From DASVTU01 sp036387415 (GTDB lineage Bacteria; Acidobacteriota; Blastocatellia; Pyrinomonadales; Pyrinomonadaceae): a stretch of 26,088 nucleotides of DNA. Under the pieces are notes generated by a model, which worked only from the letters and a program-made list of their open reading frames with translations, did no database searches and was not told the DNA's origin. Positions within the stretch are counted from its first letter, which is position 1. The number at the start of each line of letters is the position of its first letter. A program made the translations under genes and the position numbers. The stretch is from the NCBI GenBank assembly GCA_036387415.1, contig DASVTU010000020.1:1-26088 (forward strand). The letters run 5' to 3'. Below are positions 1 through 7,253 of the stretch, piece by piece.

Positions 1-417
1 AAAGGCTTTGGGGTCGCGTTTGAACTCAGGCCAGGTGAGTTGAGACTGATGAGCGACGGCGCGGAGTTCGGAGGAGAGGCGGTGAGAGAGGCCAGCATCT
101 TCGAGCATGGTGAGGTGATATTCTTCTCTCCCTCCCTTCACGGCAAAAGCAAAAGGATTGACGGGGAGGGTTTGGGTTTCTTGAAGCAGCATGGCGTGTA
201 ACCTTTCTTGATAACTTGCCCAGTAGCTTTCGTGGGGAGATGCTATTTCGACTGCACGGTCAAAAACCGACAGAGTTTCCTTCATCGAATCGTACTGCAT
301 ACGACACTCGCGGCAATCTTCGAACTCCGACAGCAGATGCTTGTTTCGCGTCTCGTCCGCTTCGTCAAACAGTAGGTCAATCAGCTTCTCTTGCATCAAA
401 TGACAATCGTGGTGCAT
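1..417 (-). CDS. Anti-sigma factor, zinc-finger-like, partial (C-terminus beyond left edge)
   Basis: This open frame of 139 codons runs off the left edge. Its ATG at 417 lies 11 bases after the sigma gene at 429-1055, and its ribosome site (GGAG) overlaps that gene's stop codon, so the two should be co-translated. The N-terminus has C5, H27 and a CxxC pair (C35, C38), the layout of a zf-HC2 anti-sigma zinc finger. The usual HxxxCxxC histidine position is Glu31 here, so zinc binding may be altered or use H27. No membrane segment is visible in the available part. By position and motif it should bind and restrain the upstream ECF sigma factor. An internal ATG at 192 lies in the same frame and is not a separate gene. 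The family call is an inference from a degenerate motif plus context. Confidence 0.7.
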   Translation of the reverse strand, partial: MHHDCHLMQEKLIDLLFDEADETRNKHLLSEFEDCRECRMQYDSMKETLSVFDRAVEIASPHESYWASYQERLHAMLLQETQTLPVNPFAFAVKGGREEYHLTMLEDAGLSHRLSSELRAVAHQSQLTWPEFKRDPKAF

Positions 418-428
418 GGCTCTTTCTC

Positions 429-1055
429 CTAACTCTTCTCGCTGGCAGCGAAGGGCGCGTAGTCGTTTGCCGCGACGGGCAACGGATTGATGCCGAGATG
501 CTGACGCAATTTTACGACCGCGCGAAACAGTGCTTTCTTAATCGTGCCCGTCGAGCAGTTGAGAGCTTTAGAAATCTCTTCGTACGTCATTCCTTCACGA
601 TGTTTCAGCAAAAACATCAAACGCTCATGTGGCGTCAGTTCTCCGAGCGCCTCTATGACGCGCCCTAATAGAATCTTCGCGTGCAATCCGTCTTCTTCGT
701 CCGGCATACGCGACGTGAGCGTCGCCTGTTGGTCGAGGAGTTCGAGTTCTTCCATCCTGACGGCCTTCCGCTCGTTGCTACTCGTCATGGTCTGCTCGCG
801 TTGATGGTTGAGAAAAGCGTTGATGGTAATCTGGCGCAGCCATGTGTAGAAGCCGGACTCGCCTCTGAATTTGCCGATGCTCTTGTAAGCCCTCAACCAG
901 ACTTCCTGTGAAAGGTCTTCGGCATCGTGCGGGTGGCGACAGTAATGCAGCGCGAGACTGTAGATGCGTCGCTGATAACCCTTCGCCAATTCACAAAAAG
1001 CCTCTGTGTCGCCGTTGCGGGCGCGTGCAATCAATTCGTTTTCGGTGATGCTCAC
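429..1055 (-). CDS. RNA polymerase sigma factor, ECF (sigma-70) family
   Basis: A 208-residue ECF sigma factor, a usual length for the family. Region 2 spans about residues 8-95, with the typical DAEDLSQEVWLRAYKSI and FYTWLRQITINAFLNHQR stretches that bind core polymerase and the -10 element. Region 4 spans about 125-190, with LTPHERLMFLLKHREGMTYEE and the helix-turn-helix around ISKALNCSTGTIKKALFRA, which reads the -35 element. The start is GTG at 1055, preceded by AAGG. The gene is followed directly by the truncated anti-sigma gene, forming a standard sigma/anti-sigma pair. A TATAGA sequence about 30 bases upstream may be a promoter element. Its targets cannot be read from the sequence. The roughly 20 residues after region 4 are unassigned. 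Confidence 0.93.
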   Translation of the reverse strand: MSITENELIARARNGDTEAFCELAKGYQRRIYSLALHYCRHPHDAEDLSQEVWLRAYKSIGKFRGESGFYTWLRQITINAFLNHQREQTMTSSNERKAVRMEELELLDQQATLTSRMPDEEDGLHAKILLGRVIEALGELTPHERLMFLLKHREGMTYEEISKALNCSTGTIKKALFRAVVKLRQHLGINPLPVAANDYAPFAASEKS

Positions 1056-1164
1056 CTCGATTTCCCTTCGCGGCAGGTTGTTTCTATAGACACGCCCCGC
1101 GCCGATTTGGTTGGCGGCGCTCCGACGGAATTTTTCAGAAAAGATTCGCGACGACGCCGAAAAC

Positions 1165-1198
1165 GAAAACGGCGACCCAATGGTGGATCGCCGTTTTC
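1165..1198 (-). terminator. Hairpin terminator of the SPFH operon
   Basis: An 11-bp perfect inverted repeat (GAAAACGGCGA / TCGCCGTTTTC) with a 12-base loop lies 25 bases after the SPFH stop codon. On the minus strand the stem ends in TTTTC and is followed by GTTTTCGG, a short T-rich tail. It separates the SPFH operon from the downstream sigma gene. Confidence 0.75.
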
Positions 1199-1222
1199 AG
1201 GTTCGAGAGATGGCGGACGCTC

Positions 1223-3427
1223 TTACTTGAGAGTCGCTTTCGAGCCGTTTTCTGCGCCATTGGAGGCGGGAGCAAGGCGTTCGCGGAAGAGGTTGAGAAG
1301 CAGCAATGTACCGATGCCTCCGCCGCCGTCTGCGCCGCCTCCGGTCGCCATGACATCGGGCGTGATGCGGACGTTCTTTTCGCCGATGACTTTGAGCGTC
1401 TCGACGAGCGCGACGCCCTGCGCGCCAAGCGCGTTGACCTGTTCGTGATAGGCGACGCCCTGAGCCTCGCCCATGAGACGCACCTTCTCGGCTTCGGCCT
1501 TGCCCGTAGCGAGAATGTAGTGCGCCTCGCCTTCGCCTTCGGCCTTGCGTTGCTCGGAGCGTTTGGCCGCGATTTCGACGCCGACTGTCGCCGCCATCAA
1601 GTCTTTCTGGTTGTTGGCCTGCGCCGTTATCTTTTCGAGTTGGATGCGTTTCTCCTCGGCCTCGCGTTGGGCGTCGAACATGTTCTGACGCTGTTCGGCG
1701 AGAATCTTTTCGGTCTGCGTCTTCATCAACTCGGCGGGCAGATGGATGTGGCAGATGAGCACGTTAACGACGTCGACGTGGTACTTCAAGAGATGCGCGC
1801 GGACACGTGCCTCGGCGCGTTCCTGTTCCTCATGACGATTTTGCAGATAGGCCATCGCGGAGGATTCCGATGCCTGATTGCGGAAAATCGAGTCGATAAG
1901 CGGATGCATCACGTTCTGGATGAGCTTATCAATCGAGCCGATTTTGGCGACCATGAAGGGCGCGTCTTCGGGTTTGACGCGGAAGACGACGCGCACTTCG
2001 AGTTGCATGGTGAAGCCGTCTTTCGAGATGACCTCGAAGGGATTGAAGGTGTCGGAGGCATCGCCAGTCGTCCATTCGACGGTCTGGTTGGTGGTCGGAA
2101 TGACGATGGGCGTGATTGCCAAAGTGTTGACGTAGTAGCGACCGGGGCCGACGACCGTCTCCTGAATCCCGCGAAATCCTTCGGGCACGACGTAGGCTTC
2201 GTGCGCGCCTTCGTCGAGGCGTCGGTCGGCGGGGTCGCCGGAGAGAAGGTCTTCTTGAATCTCTGAGACGTTGCGCGTTTCGTCGCCTAGTTTATCCAGA
2301 CGCGCGGCGGCTTGTTCGACGTGTTCCTGTTCCTCGCGTTCCATCCGTTCGCGCACTTTCGCCGCCATCGAACGTCGCACTTCTTCGCCGGGGTCTTTGC
2401 CGATGTTGGAGACAATCACGGCGACCTCGCCGGGCTTCACTTCCTTCGCCGTCTCAGGGATAACTTTGAAGACGAGCGGATTGATGTAGTAAGTGCCGGG
2501 GAGGAGGATGTCCTTCTGCGGGCCGCGCTGGCCGCCGCGACTGATGAACTCGTTGCAATCCTGAAAGTTGTCGTGGCCTTCGATGGGCGTGGCGACGTAG
2601 TCGCGCGGGTCGAGCGGCGCGCCGTCGAGGGCTTCGACGAGGCCGATGGCGTTTTCGCTAATCACCGTCGCGTCGTAGAACCTCACCATAAAGAGGCCGG
2701 GCTTCGGTTCGTTGGAACCGTCGAGCGGCGTCGAAGCGGTCAGGATGCGATAGGTTCCGGGCGTCAGTATTTCGACCTGCGGGCCTTTTTGTCCGCCGGA
2801 GGCGATGAACTGTTCGGCATCCTGAAAATTACGATGGCCGTCGATGGCTTTACCGTGGAGGCGTCCGGCGTCGAGCGGTGCGCCGTCGGCTACCGAGACG
2901 ATGCCGACTTTGCCCTGCGGCACAATCGTCGCCTTCGCAATCGAGACGCGAAACAGATATGGGTGAATCGGCCAGAGTCCGGGCGGGAGCGTGCGGAGTT
3001 GGATGCCTTTGACGCCGCCGCGTTTGATAAACGCGATGGGGTCTTGGAAGTTGTTGTGCGCGTTTTCGGCGCGGTCGGGCGCAAAGATTCTGCCGGGCGG
3101 CATCGGTTCGCCGTCAACCGCTTCGATGATGCCGAGTTCGTCCGAGCCGATAACGATGAGGGGGACTTTTCGCACCACGCGCTCGAAGGGAAACTTGATG
3201 AAGTGGAGACCGGGCTTCAAGACATCAGCCTGGATACCGACTTCGCCTTCGGTGGCGACCACTCTGCCGGGAGGCATCTTCGCGCCGAGATAACGCCGTT
3301 CTTTAATCGCAATCTCTTGCGCGCCGACGTTGACGAGCACGCGGCTCAGGATGAAGACCAAAAGGATGAACGCAATCCCCAACACAACTAAGTAGGGGGC
3401 GTAATTAGCGAGTGTGTCGATGTCCAT
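1223..3427 (-). CDS. SPFH/band-7 (flotillin-like) membrane protein with tandem N-terminal repeats
   Basis: A 734-residue protein. Residues 11-33 form a membrane anchor. Residues 45-440 hold about five diverged repeats, each with a core like GIVEAxDGxPLxPGR, NFQD (126, 200, 287), GGxxGPQ and PGxY (PG at 72, 149, 223, 310, 428). Residues 462-570 match the SPFH/band-7 core (GFTMQLEVRVVFRVKPEDAP, then AELMKTQTEKILAEQRQ). Residues 575-665 are an Ala/Glu-rich helical stretch as in flotillins, and the end is Gly-rich. SPFH proteins build large membrane-bound oligomers that organise lipids or control proteases. The repeats in front of the domain are atypical of stomatin or HflK/C. The gene follows a membrane-protein gene by 26 bases and ends at a hairpin terminator. 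The specific role is unknown. Confidence 0.88.
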   Translation of the reverse strand: MDIDTLANYAPYLVVLGIAFILLVFILSRVLVNVGAQEIAIKERRYLGAKMPPGRVVATEGEVGIQADVLKPGLHFIKFPFERVVRKVPLIVIGSDELGIIEAVDGEPMPPGRIFAPDRAENAHNNFQDPIAFIKRGGVKGIQLRTLPPGLWPIHPYLFRVSIAKATIVPQGKVGIVSVADGAPLDAGRLHGKAIDGHRNFQDAEQFIASGGQKGPQVEILTPGTYRILTASTPLDGSNEPKPGLFMVRFYDATVISENAIGLVEALDGAPLDPRDYVATPIEGHDNFQDCNEFISRGGQRGPQKDILLPGTYYINPLVFKVIPETAKEVKPGEVAVIVSNIGKDPGEEVRRSMAAKVRERMEREEQEHVEQAAARLDKLGDETRNVSEIQEDLLSGDPADRRLDEGAHEAYVVPEGFRGIQETVVGPGRYYVNTLAITPIVIPTTNQTVEWTTGDASDTFNPFEVISKDGFTMQLEVRVVFRVKPEDAPFMVAKIGSIDKLIQNVMHPLIDSIFRNQASESSAMAYLQNRHEEQERAEARVRAHLLKYHVDVVNVLICHIHLPAELMKTQTEKILAEQRQNMFDAQREAEEKRIQLEKITAQANNQKDLMAATVGVEIAAKRSEQRKAEGEGEAHYILATGKAEAEKVRLMGEAQGVAYHEQVNALGAQGVALVETLKVIGEKNVRITPDVMATGGGADGGGGIGTLLLLNLFRERLAPASNGAENGSKATLK

Positions 3428-3453
3428 AATTTTCCTCGTAGGAAGTTTCGGGT

Positions 3454-4245
3454 TCAGGGAGTTTCAGGAGAGTTTTGTTGTGCGCCGCGTGCATCCGTTT
3501 GCAATTGACGGCGCACGTCGACAAGTTTTTGTTTCAAGACGAAGCCCGCGCCCGCACGCCGCGCATCGTCTGCGAGCACCCAGTATTCGGCGTCGAACAG
3601 GGCGCGAAGCTCTTTTTCCGACACGCCGGATAAGTCGCCTCTGCGCCAGCCGTCGAAGACCATTTCGACTACTTGTTGATACACAGTCGCATCATTCGTT
3701 AGTGCAGCGACGTGAAGCAGTCGGGCTGTCGAGGCGGCGTCGGGAGCATTGTGCCAATTTTCAGACATCGCCAAAACGAGCGACTCGTTGGCGCGTAGTT
3801 CGCGATTCTCGACGACGAAGCGAGCGAGGCGATTAACACCATCTTCGGAACCGAGCGCCGCGCCAACCAGATTGTTCAAGACATCTTCATACAACGCGCC
3901 ATCTCCGCTCCGGTGCGCGTCGCGCAGGGCTGTCTCGTCTCCGACGGTCGCACGCGCTTCAAGAGAGGCACGGTGTTGTTGTTCGAGTTCCAGACGGACA
4001 GTGTCGTTGTGGCTCTGCGTGTGGCCGAAATCGTCGCCTGATGTGTCGCCGAAAAGATTGGCCGGACGTGTCGGCAGCAGCCCGTAATAGGTTTCTCTGC
4101 GAGACGAGGAGCGTTTCGTCCGAATGATGGCGTAGGAGGCGAAAGCGAGTAAGAAAATCGAAATAATGAGAATGGCGGTCACGTTTTGACGCCTGGCGCT
4201 CTGTCCTTGCGGCGACCTCGCCGCGTCCCGTAGAGCGTCCTGCAT
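3454..4245 (-). CDS. Membrane-anchored protein of unknown function
   Basis: A 263-residue protein with one clear membrane helix (about residues 22-41, VTAILIISIFLLAFASYAII) followed by basic residues, so the remaining 215 residues probably face the cytoplasm. That part is predicted helical and rich in Ala, Glu and Arg, and I recognise no family. It lies 26 bases upstream of the SPFH gene on the same strand and is probably co-transcribed, which suggests a partner of the SPFH protein (inference). The start is uncertain. The ATG at 4245 has no ribosome site and sits four bases after a perfect TATAAT, so it may be leaderless. A GTG at 4182, just before the membrane helix, is the alternative. Confidence 0.75.
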   Translation of the reverse strand: MQDALRDAARSPQGQSARRQNVTAILIISIFLLAFASYAIIRTKRSSSRRETYYGLLPTRPANLFGDTSGDDFGHTQSHNDTVRLELEQQHRASLEARATVGDETALRDAHRSGDGALYEDVLNNLVGAALGSEDGVNRLARFVVENRELRANESLVLAMSENWHNAPDAASTARLLHVAALTNDATVYQQVVEMVFDGWRRGDLSGVSEKELRALFDAEYWVLADDARRAGAGFVLKQKLVDVRRQLQTDARGAQQNSPETP

Positions 4246-4249
4246 TCGT

Positions 4250-4255
4250 ATTATA
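4250..4255 (-). promoter_or_regulatory. Consensus -10 box (TATAAT) next to the start codon
   Basis: On the minus strand the sequence reads GCGTATAATACGAATG, placing a perfect TATAAT four bases before the ATG at 4245. No convincing -35 box was found. The spacing fits a leaderless transcript beginning at or just after the ATG. Confidence 0.5.
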
Positions 4256-4321
4256 CGCGAAGCCTGCGGGAAAGTTTATAAAATCGTATCGACGCCAATG
4301 CATGGAAAAGTGAGGAAAAGG

Positions 4322-4381
4322 GCGAAAAGGCGAAACGTGTAAGGGTCGGTTTACTACCCCTTCCACGTTTCACCTTTTCGC
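4322..4381 (-). terminator. Long imperfect hairpin after the second HEAT-repeat gene
   Basis: The arms 4322-4345 and 4357-4381 pair over about 24 positions with only a few mismatches (for example GCGAAAAGG against CCTTTTCGC, and GAAACGTG against CACGTTTC), with an 11-base loop. It lies 22 bases after the stop of the gene at 4404-5576 and before the next operon, as expected of a terminator. The T-tract is weak (CCTTTTCCTC on the minus strand). The length and the purine-rich repeating GAAAAGG units also suggest a repetitive intergenic element. Confidence 0.6.
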
Positions 4382-4403
4382 TTTCTTTCGTCTCGTCGGT
4401 TTT

Positions 4404-5576
4404 TTACTTCGACAAAATTTCTTTGAAGAATTCGAGTGCGCGTGGGTCGCCGGTTCTGCCGAGTTGTTGAAAGGCCTGTTTGCGGACTTCGGGTTTGCGA
4501 TGCGTGCGCGCGAGGTTTATGAGGAGCGGCACGGCTTCGTCTTTCGGGCGGCGACTGAGGGCGACGACGGCTTGCTTCTGCACTTCTGTCTCGGCGTCCG
4601 CTGCGCCGCTCGCATCGGCACGCGCGCCGAGTGCGTGTTCGCTCGCTTTGTCGCCGAGATAGGAGATTGCCTTCTTGCTTAAATCGCCGCCGTCGGTCGA
4701 GGCAACTTTGATGAGGAAGTTGGAGGCATCGCGCGTGTTGTTGTTGCGTGCGGTGGCGCGGAGAATGTTTTCTTTCAAATTGCGCGCGGTGATTGTGCCA
4801 TAGAGACTGATGAGCGTGGGCAACGTGGAAGCATCACGGCTTCGACCGTAAGCCGAAATCGCGTAACGACGAACTTCCTGACTCTCCGATTCGTTACGCA
4901 CCAAATCAGCCAGAAACGCCTGTCGCGCCGGACTCAACTGCGTGTGTCCCAACCATTGAATCGCCTGCGTCCGCACGTTTTCGACGTTGGACGTGCGCGC
5001 GATGTTTTCCAGAATGTCTCCGGTGCGGCGGTCGTCGTGGAGCGCGATGGCGCGCGTCGTGTCCCGCGCCAACTCGCTCCACTGGCTGCCATCGACGAGG
5101 CTGCGAAGAAGTGTCAGGCTCTCTTCGTTGGCCGCGCGTCCGAGCCAGTAGACGGGATAGCCGCTGTATTCGCGTCGGCGTTCGAGGTTGAAGACTTCGA
5201 CGCGCACGACCCTTTCCGATTCGCGCAGGAGGAAGACGCCGAGATTGCGCGTCTCGAAGGTTGAGCCGATGGACGAAACCGCATCGCCGCCGAACATATT
5301 TATCTCATCGAAATGGATATTTCCGTTGAGGACGAAGACTCCGTTGTCGCCGACCATTTCAAAGTCGATTGCCACGCCCGGTCGCACATCGAACGAGTAG
5401 GCCGTCCAGAAGCGTTGCGTCGGCGCGGCGGTTCTCGCCTGTCTCACGGCGGCGTCAATCTTGGCCTGTAGGTTCGCGCCTTCGACCGGAACGAAACTTC
5501 TGTTCTGCGCGATGATGACGACTGAGGAAACGACCAAAACCACTACGACCGACGCCAACAAATTCAATTTACGCAT
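4404..5576 (-). CDS. Exported HEAT-repeat protein
   Basis: A 390-residue protein with a signal peptide (residues 1-24, MRKLNLLASVVVVLVVSSVV then IIAQ). The ATG at 5576 is chosen because it directly precedes the signal peptide and has AGGAG nine bases upstream. The frame stays open upstream to 5657, but that part reads as leader. Residues about 50-150 form an unassigned beta-rich region (RFWTAYSFDVRPGVAIDFEM). Residues about 165-390 are HEAT-type helical repeats with units such as VRRYAISAYGRSRDASTLP and VRKQAFQQLGRTGDPRALEF. HEAT arrays are protein-binding scaffolds, and this one should act outside the cytoplasmic membrane. Its last repeat closely matches the end of the neighbouring gene at 5813-7165, so the two are probably tandem paralogues. 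Confidence 0.82.
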   Translation of the reverse strand: MRKLNLLASVVVVLVVSSVVIIAQNRSFVPVEGANLQAKIDAAVRQARTAAPTQRFWTAYSFDVRPGVAIDFEMVGDNGVFVLNGNIHFDEINMFGGDAVSSIGSTFETRNLGVFLLRESERVVRVEVFNLERRREYSGYPVYWLGRAANEESLTLLRSLVDGSQWSELARDTTRAIALHDDRRTGDILENIARTSNVENVRTQAIQWLGHTQLSPARQAFLADLVRNESESQEVRRYAISAYGRSRDASTLPTLISLYGTITARNLKENILRATARNNNTRDASNFLIKVASTDGGDLSKKAISYLGDKASEHALGARADASGAADAETEVQKQAVVALSRRPKDEAVPLLINLARTHRKPEVRKQAFQQLGRTGDPRALEFFKEILSK

Positions 5577-5599
5577 CTTGCCAAACTCCTTTGCCTGAC

Positions 5600-5615
5600 C
5601 GGGCGGACGCGCCCG
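5600..5615 (-). promoter_or_regulatory. GC-rich hairpin just upstream of a ribosome site
   Basis: A 6-bp perfect stem (CGGGCG / CGCCCG) with a four-base loop ends about 10 bases before the AGGAG site (5586-5590) of the HEAT gene that starts at 5576. Together with the larger hairpin at 5641-5684 it gives this leader strong secondary structure. Confidence 0.45.
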
Positions 5616-5640
5616 TCGGTTCTTGTTCGACTGCTCGCCG

Positions 5641-5684
5641 GGCAAGACTCGTCCCACCCCGTCGCGGAGGAGACGAGTGTTGCC
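5641..5684 (-). promoter_or_regulatory. Strong leader hairpin between the two HEAT-repeat genes
   Basis: The arms GGCAA-G-ACTCGTC and GACGAGT-G-TTGCC pair over 12 bp with one mismatch around an 18-base loop. In the minus-strand transcript the loop starts with TCCTCC, complementary to a Shine-Dalgarno core. There is no T-tract, so it is more likely a processing, stability or translation-control element than a simple terminator. Confidence 0.5.
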
Positions 5685-5812
5685 GGCAATAGTTATCTGT
5701 ATGTTTGCTCTGGCGGTTGGCGGAGCGTCGGGCGCGTGCGATTGTCGCCGCTCAAACGCTCCGGTTTAAGAATCGAGACTTCGACCCGTCGGCCTGTCGG
5801 TCGCTGCCACTG

Positions 5813-7165
5813 TCAGCGCAGTATGTCTTCGAGGAAGCGGAGCACTTCGGGGTCTTTGCTGCGGCTGAGGTTTTGGATGGCTTTCTTGCGACGTTCAACG
5901 GGCGCATTGCTTCGCACGATTTCCATCAACTTCTGCGAGGCGCGTCGGTTCTGATACTGGCCGATGGCTTCGAGAATGAAATCCTTGAGTTCATCGTCGC
6001 GCTCGGCATCGTAGAGCGGCAGAAGGATGTCGAGGTCTTGTTCGTCGTTGCGATGCGGGATGGCGCGGATGGCCTGCGCGCGCAGTTCGACCGCCGCTCC
6101 GCTCCGCGCAATATCGGCGAGGCGCGCGATGGCGCGCGGACTCTTGCGATTGCCCAGTCCTTCGAGCACTTTCTTTCTGAGTTCGATGTTCTGGTCAGCG
6201 TCGTAGATTCTGAACAGTTCATCAACCACCTCTTCGCCCTTGCGCTGAGCCAGAAGATAGACGGCGTGTTTGCGCGCTTCGATGTTCGGGGAAGAGACCG
6301 CGACCTGTCCCATAATCTGTACGGCGCGCGGGCTGTCGTGTTGCGCGAGCGCGTGGAGGGCTGTGTCTACGGGGTCGTAGTCTGCGAATTGGTTTCGCAT
6401 CGCCTGTTCGCGCAGGGGTTCGAGCACGCTCTCGTCTTCGTAGCGTCCGAGCGCGGCAATCGCTTTGACGCGGAGTTTTTCGTCAGGCTCGCTGCGCGAC
6501 ATCTGGATGAGCAATGGCAGCGCATCACTGCCGCCGTATCTTCCGAGAAGCGTGATGGACGCTTCCTTCAAGCCGAGCGGTGCACGCGAACCCGACTTCA
6601 AAACATCGCCGACGAGCGAAGTGCAACGCTGCTGCTCGCTCTGGCAGATACTCTGCAAAGCGATGATTTTAATCTCGATGTCGGCCTCTTTGGCGGCATT
6701 TTCGGCAATCTGCGGGTCGAGCGCGGCGGCCATTTCAACCCGCAGTTTCCTGCCTTCTTTCGCCCAGGACGAGTTGGGATAACTGGTGATTAAACGTCCG
6801 AGCGCGTTGTCGGCCTCACGAAACTTGTTCTGTTTCTTGTAGGCGAAGGCGAGCCAGTAGTACGCGGCATCGACGTTTTTGTCGCTTGGATAATCGGCGA
6901 TGAAACGACTGAAACGGCTTGCTGCTCCCGCCCATTTCTCCTCGGCAACGAGGTCGCGGCCTTCGGTAAACGCCTTCAACGCCGCGTCGGATGCGCCTGC
7001 GGACGACTGGACGAGACGACTGAGCAGTTCGGATTCCTGCGCGTAGGTCGATGTTGTCGCGGCGAACATGGAGAGCAGCCAGATGAGCAACACCGCGCGT
7101 CGTGCGAGGAGACGGAGGGGACGGTTGTTTGGCGTTTGAACGCGCGTGGATAATGTGTGCAACAT
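5813..7165 (-). CDS. Exported TPR plus HEAT-repeat protein
   Basis: A 450-residue protein. Residues 20-43 form a signal peptide (AVLLIWLLSMFAATTSTYAQ). Residues about 60-135 resemble the TPR pair of BamD/YbgF-type periplasmic proteins (SRFIADYPSDKNVDAAYYWL, then FREADNALGRLITSYPNS). Residues about 140-450 are HEAT repeats, with units such as LRVKAIAALGRYEDESVLEP and LRAQAIRAIPHRNDEQDLDI. The ATG at 7165 has AGGA 10 bases upstream. It follows the anti-sigma gene by 88 bases on the same strand, so it is probably expressed with the sigma/anti-sigma pair. It looks like a scaffold or cargo-binding protein of the envelope, and its partner is unknown. Acidobacteriota often place HEAT proteins beside ECF sigma genes; that comparison is from general knowledge and was not computed. 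Confidence 0.85.
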   Translation of the reverse strand: MLHTLSTRVQTPNNRPLRLLARRAVLLIWLLSMFAATTSTYAQESELLSRLVQSSAGASDAALKAFTEGRDLVAEEKWAGAASRFSRFIADYPSDKNVDAAYYWLAFAYKKQNKFREADNALGRLITSYPNSSWAKEGRKLRVEMAAALDPQIAENAAKEADIEIKIIALQSICQSEQQRCTSLVGDVLKSGSRAPLGLKEASITLLGRYGGSDALPLLIQMSRSEPDEKLRVKAIAALGRYEDESVLEPLREQAMRNQFADYDPVDTALHALAQHDSPRAVQIMGQVAVSSPNIEARKHAVYLLAQRKGEEVVDELFRIYDADQNIELRKKVLEGLGNRKSPRAIARLADIARSGAAVELRAQAIRAIPHRNDEQDLDILLPLYDAERDDELKDFILEAIGQYQNRRASQKLMEIVRSNAPVERRKKAIQNLSRSKDPEVLRFLEDILR

Positions 7166-7253
7166 AATTTTTATCCTGAGAATGATTTCAAACTCGTAGC
7201 TTTTACTGACGCCGCGACGGCTTCTCTCGATGCTTCAATCCTCTTCCAGTGCA

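Noticed and set aside
2312..3391. A 359-codon plus-strand open frame over the SPFH gene
   Set aside because: It is antisense to a strongly recognised protein, has no domain match or ribosome site, and reflects high-GC codon bias.
3959..4366. A 135-codon minus-strand frame overlapping the membrane-protein gene
   Set aside because: It runs through the hairpin element and overlaps the better-supported frame with a clear membrane helix.
5705..6793. A 362-codon plus-strand open frame over the TPR/HEAT gene
   Set aside because: Antisense to a clear HEAT-repeat protein with a signal peptide; composition typical of a shadow frame.
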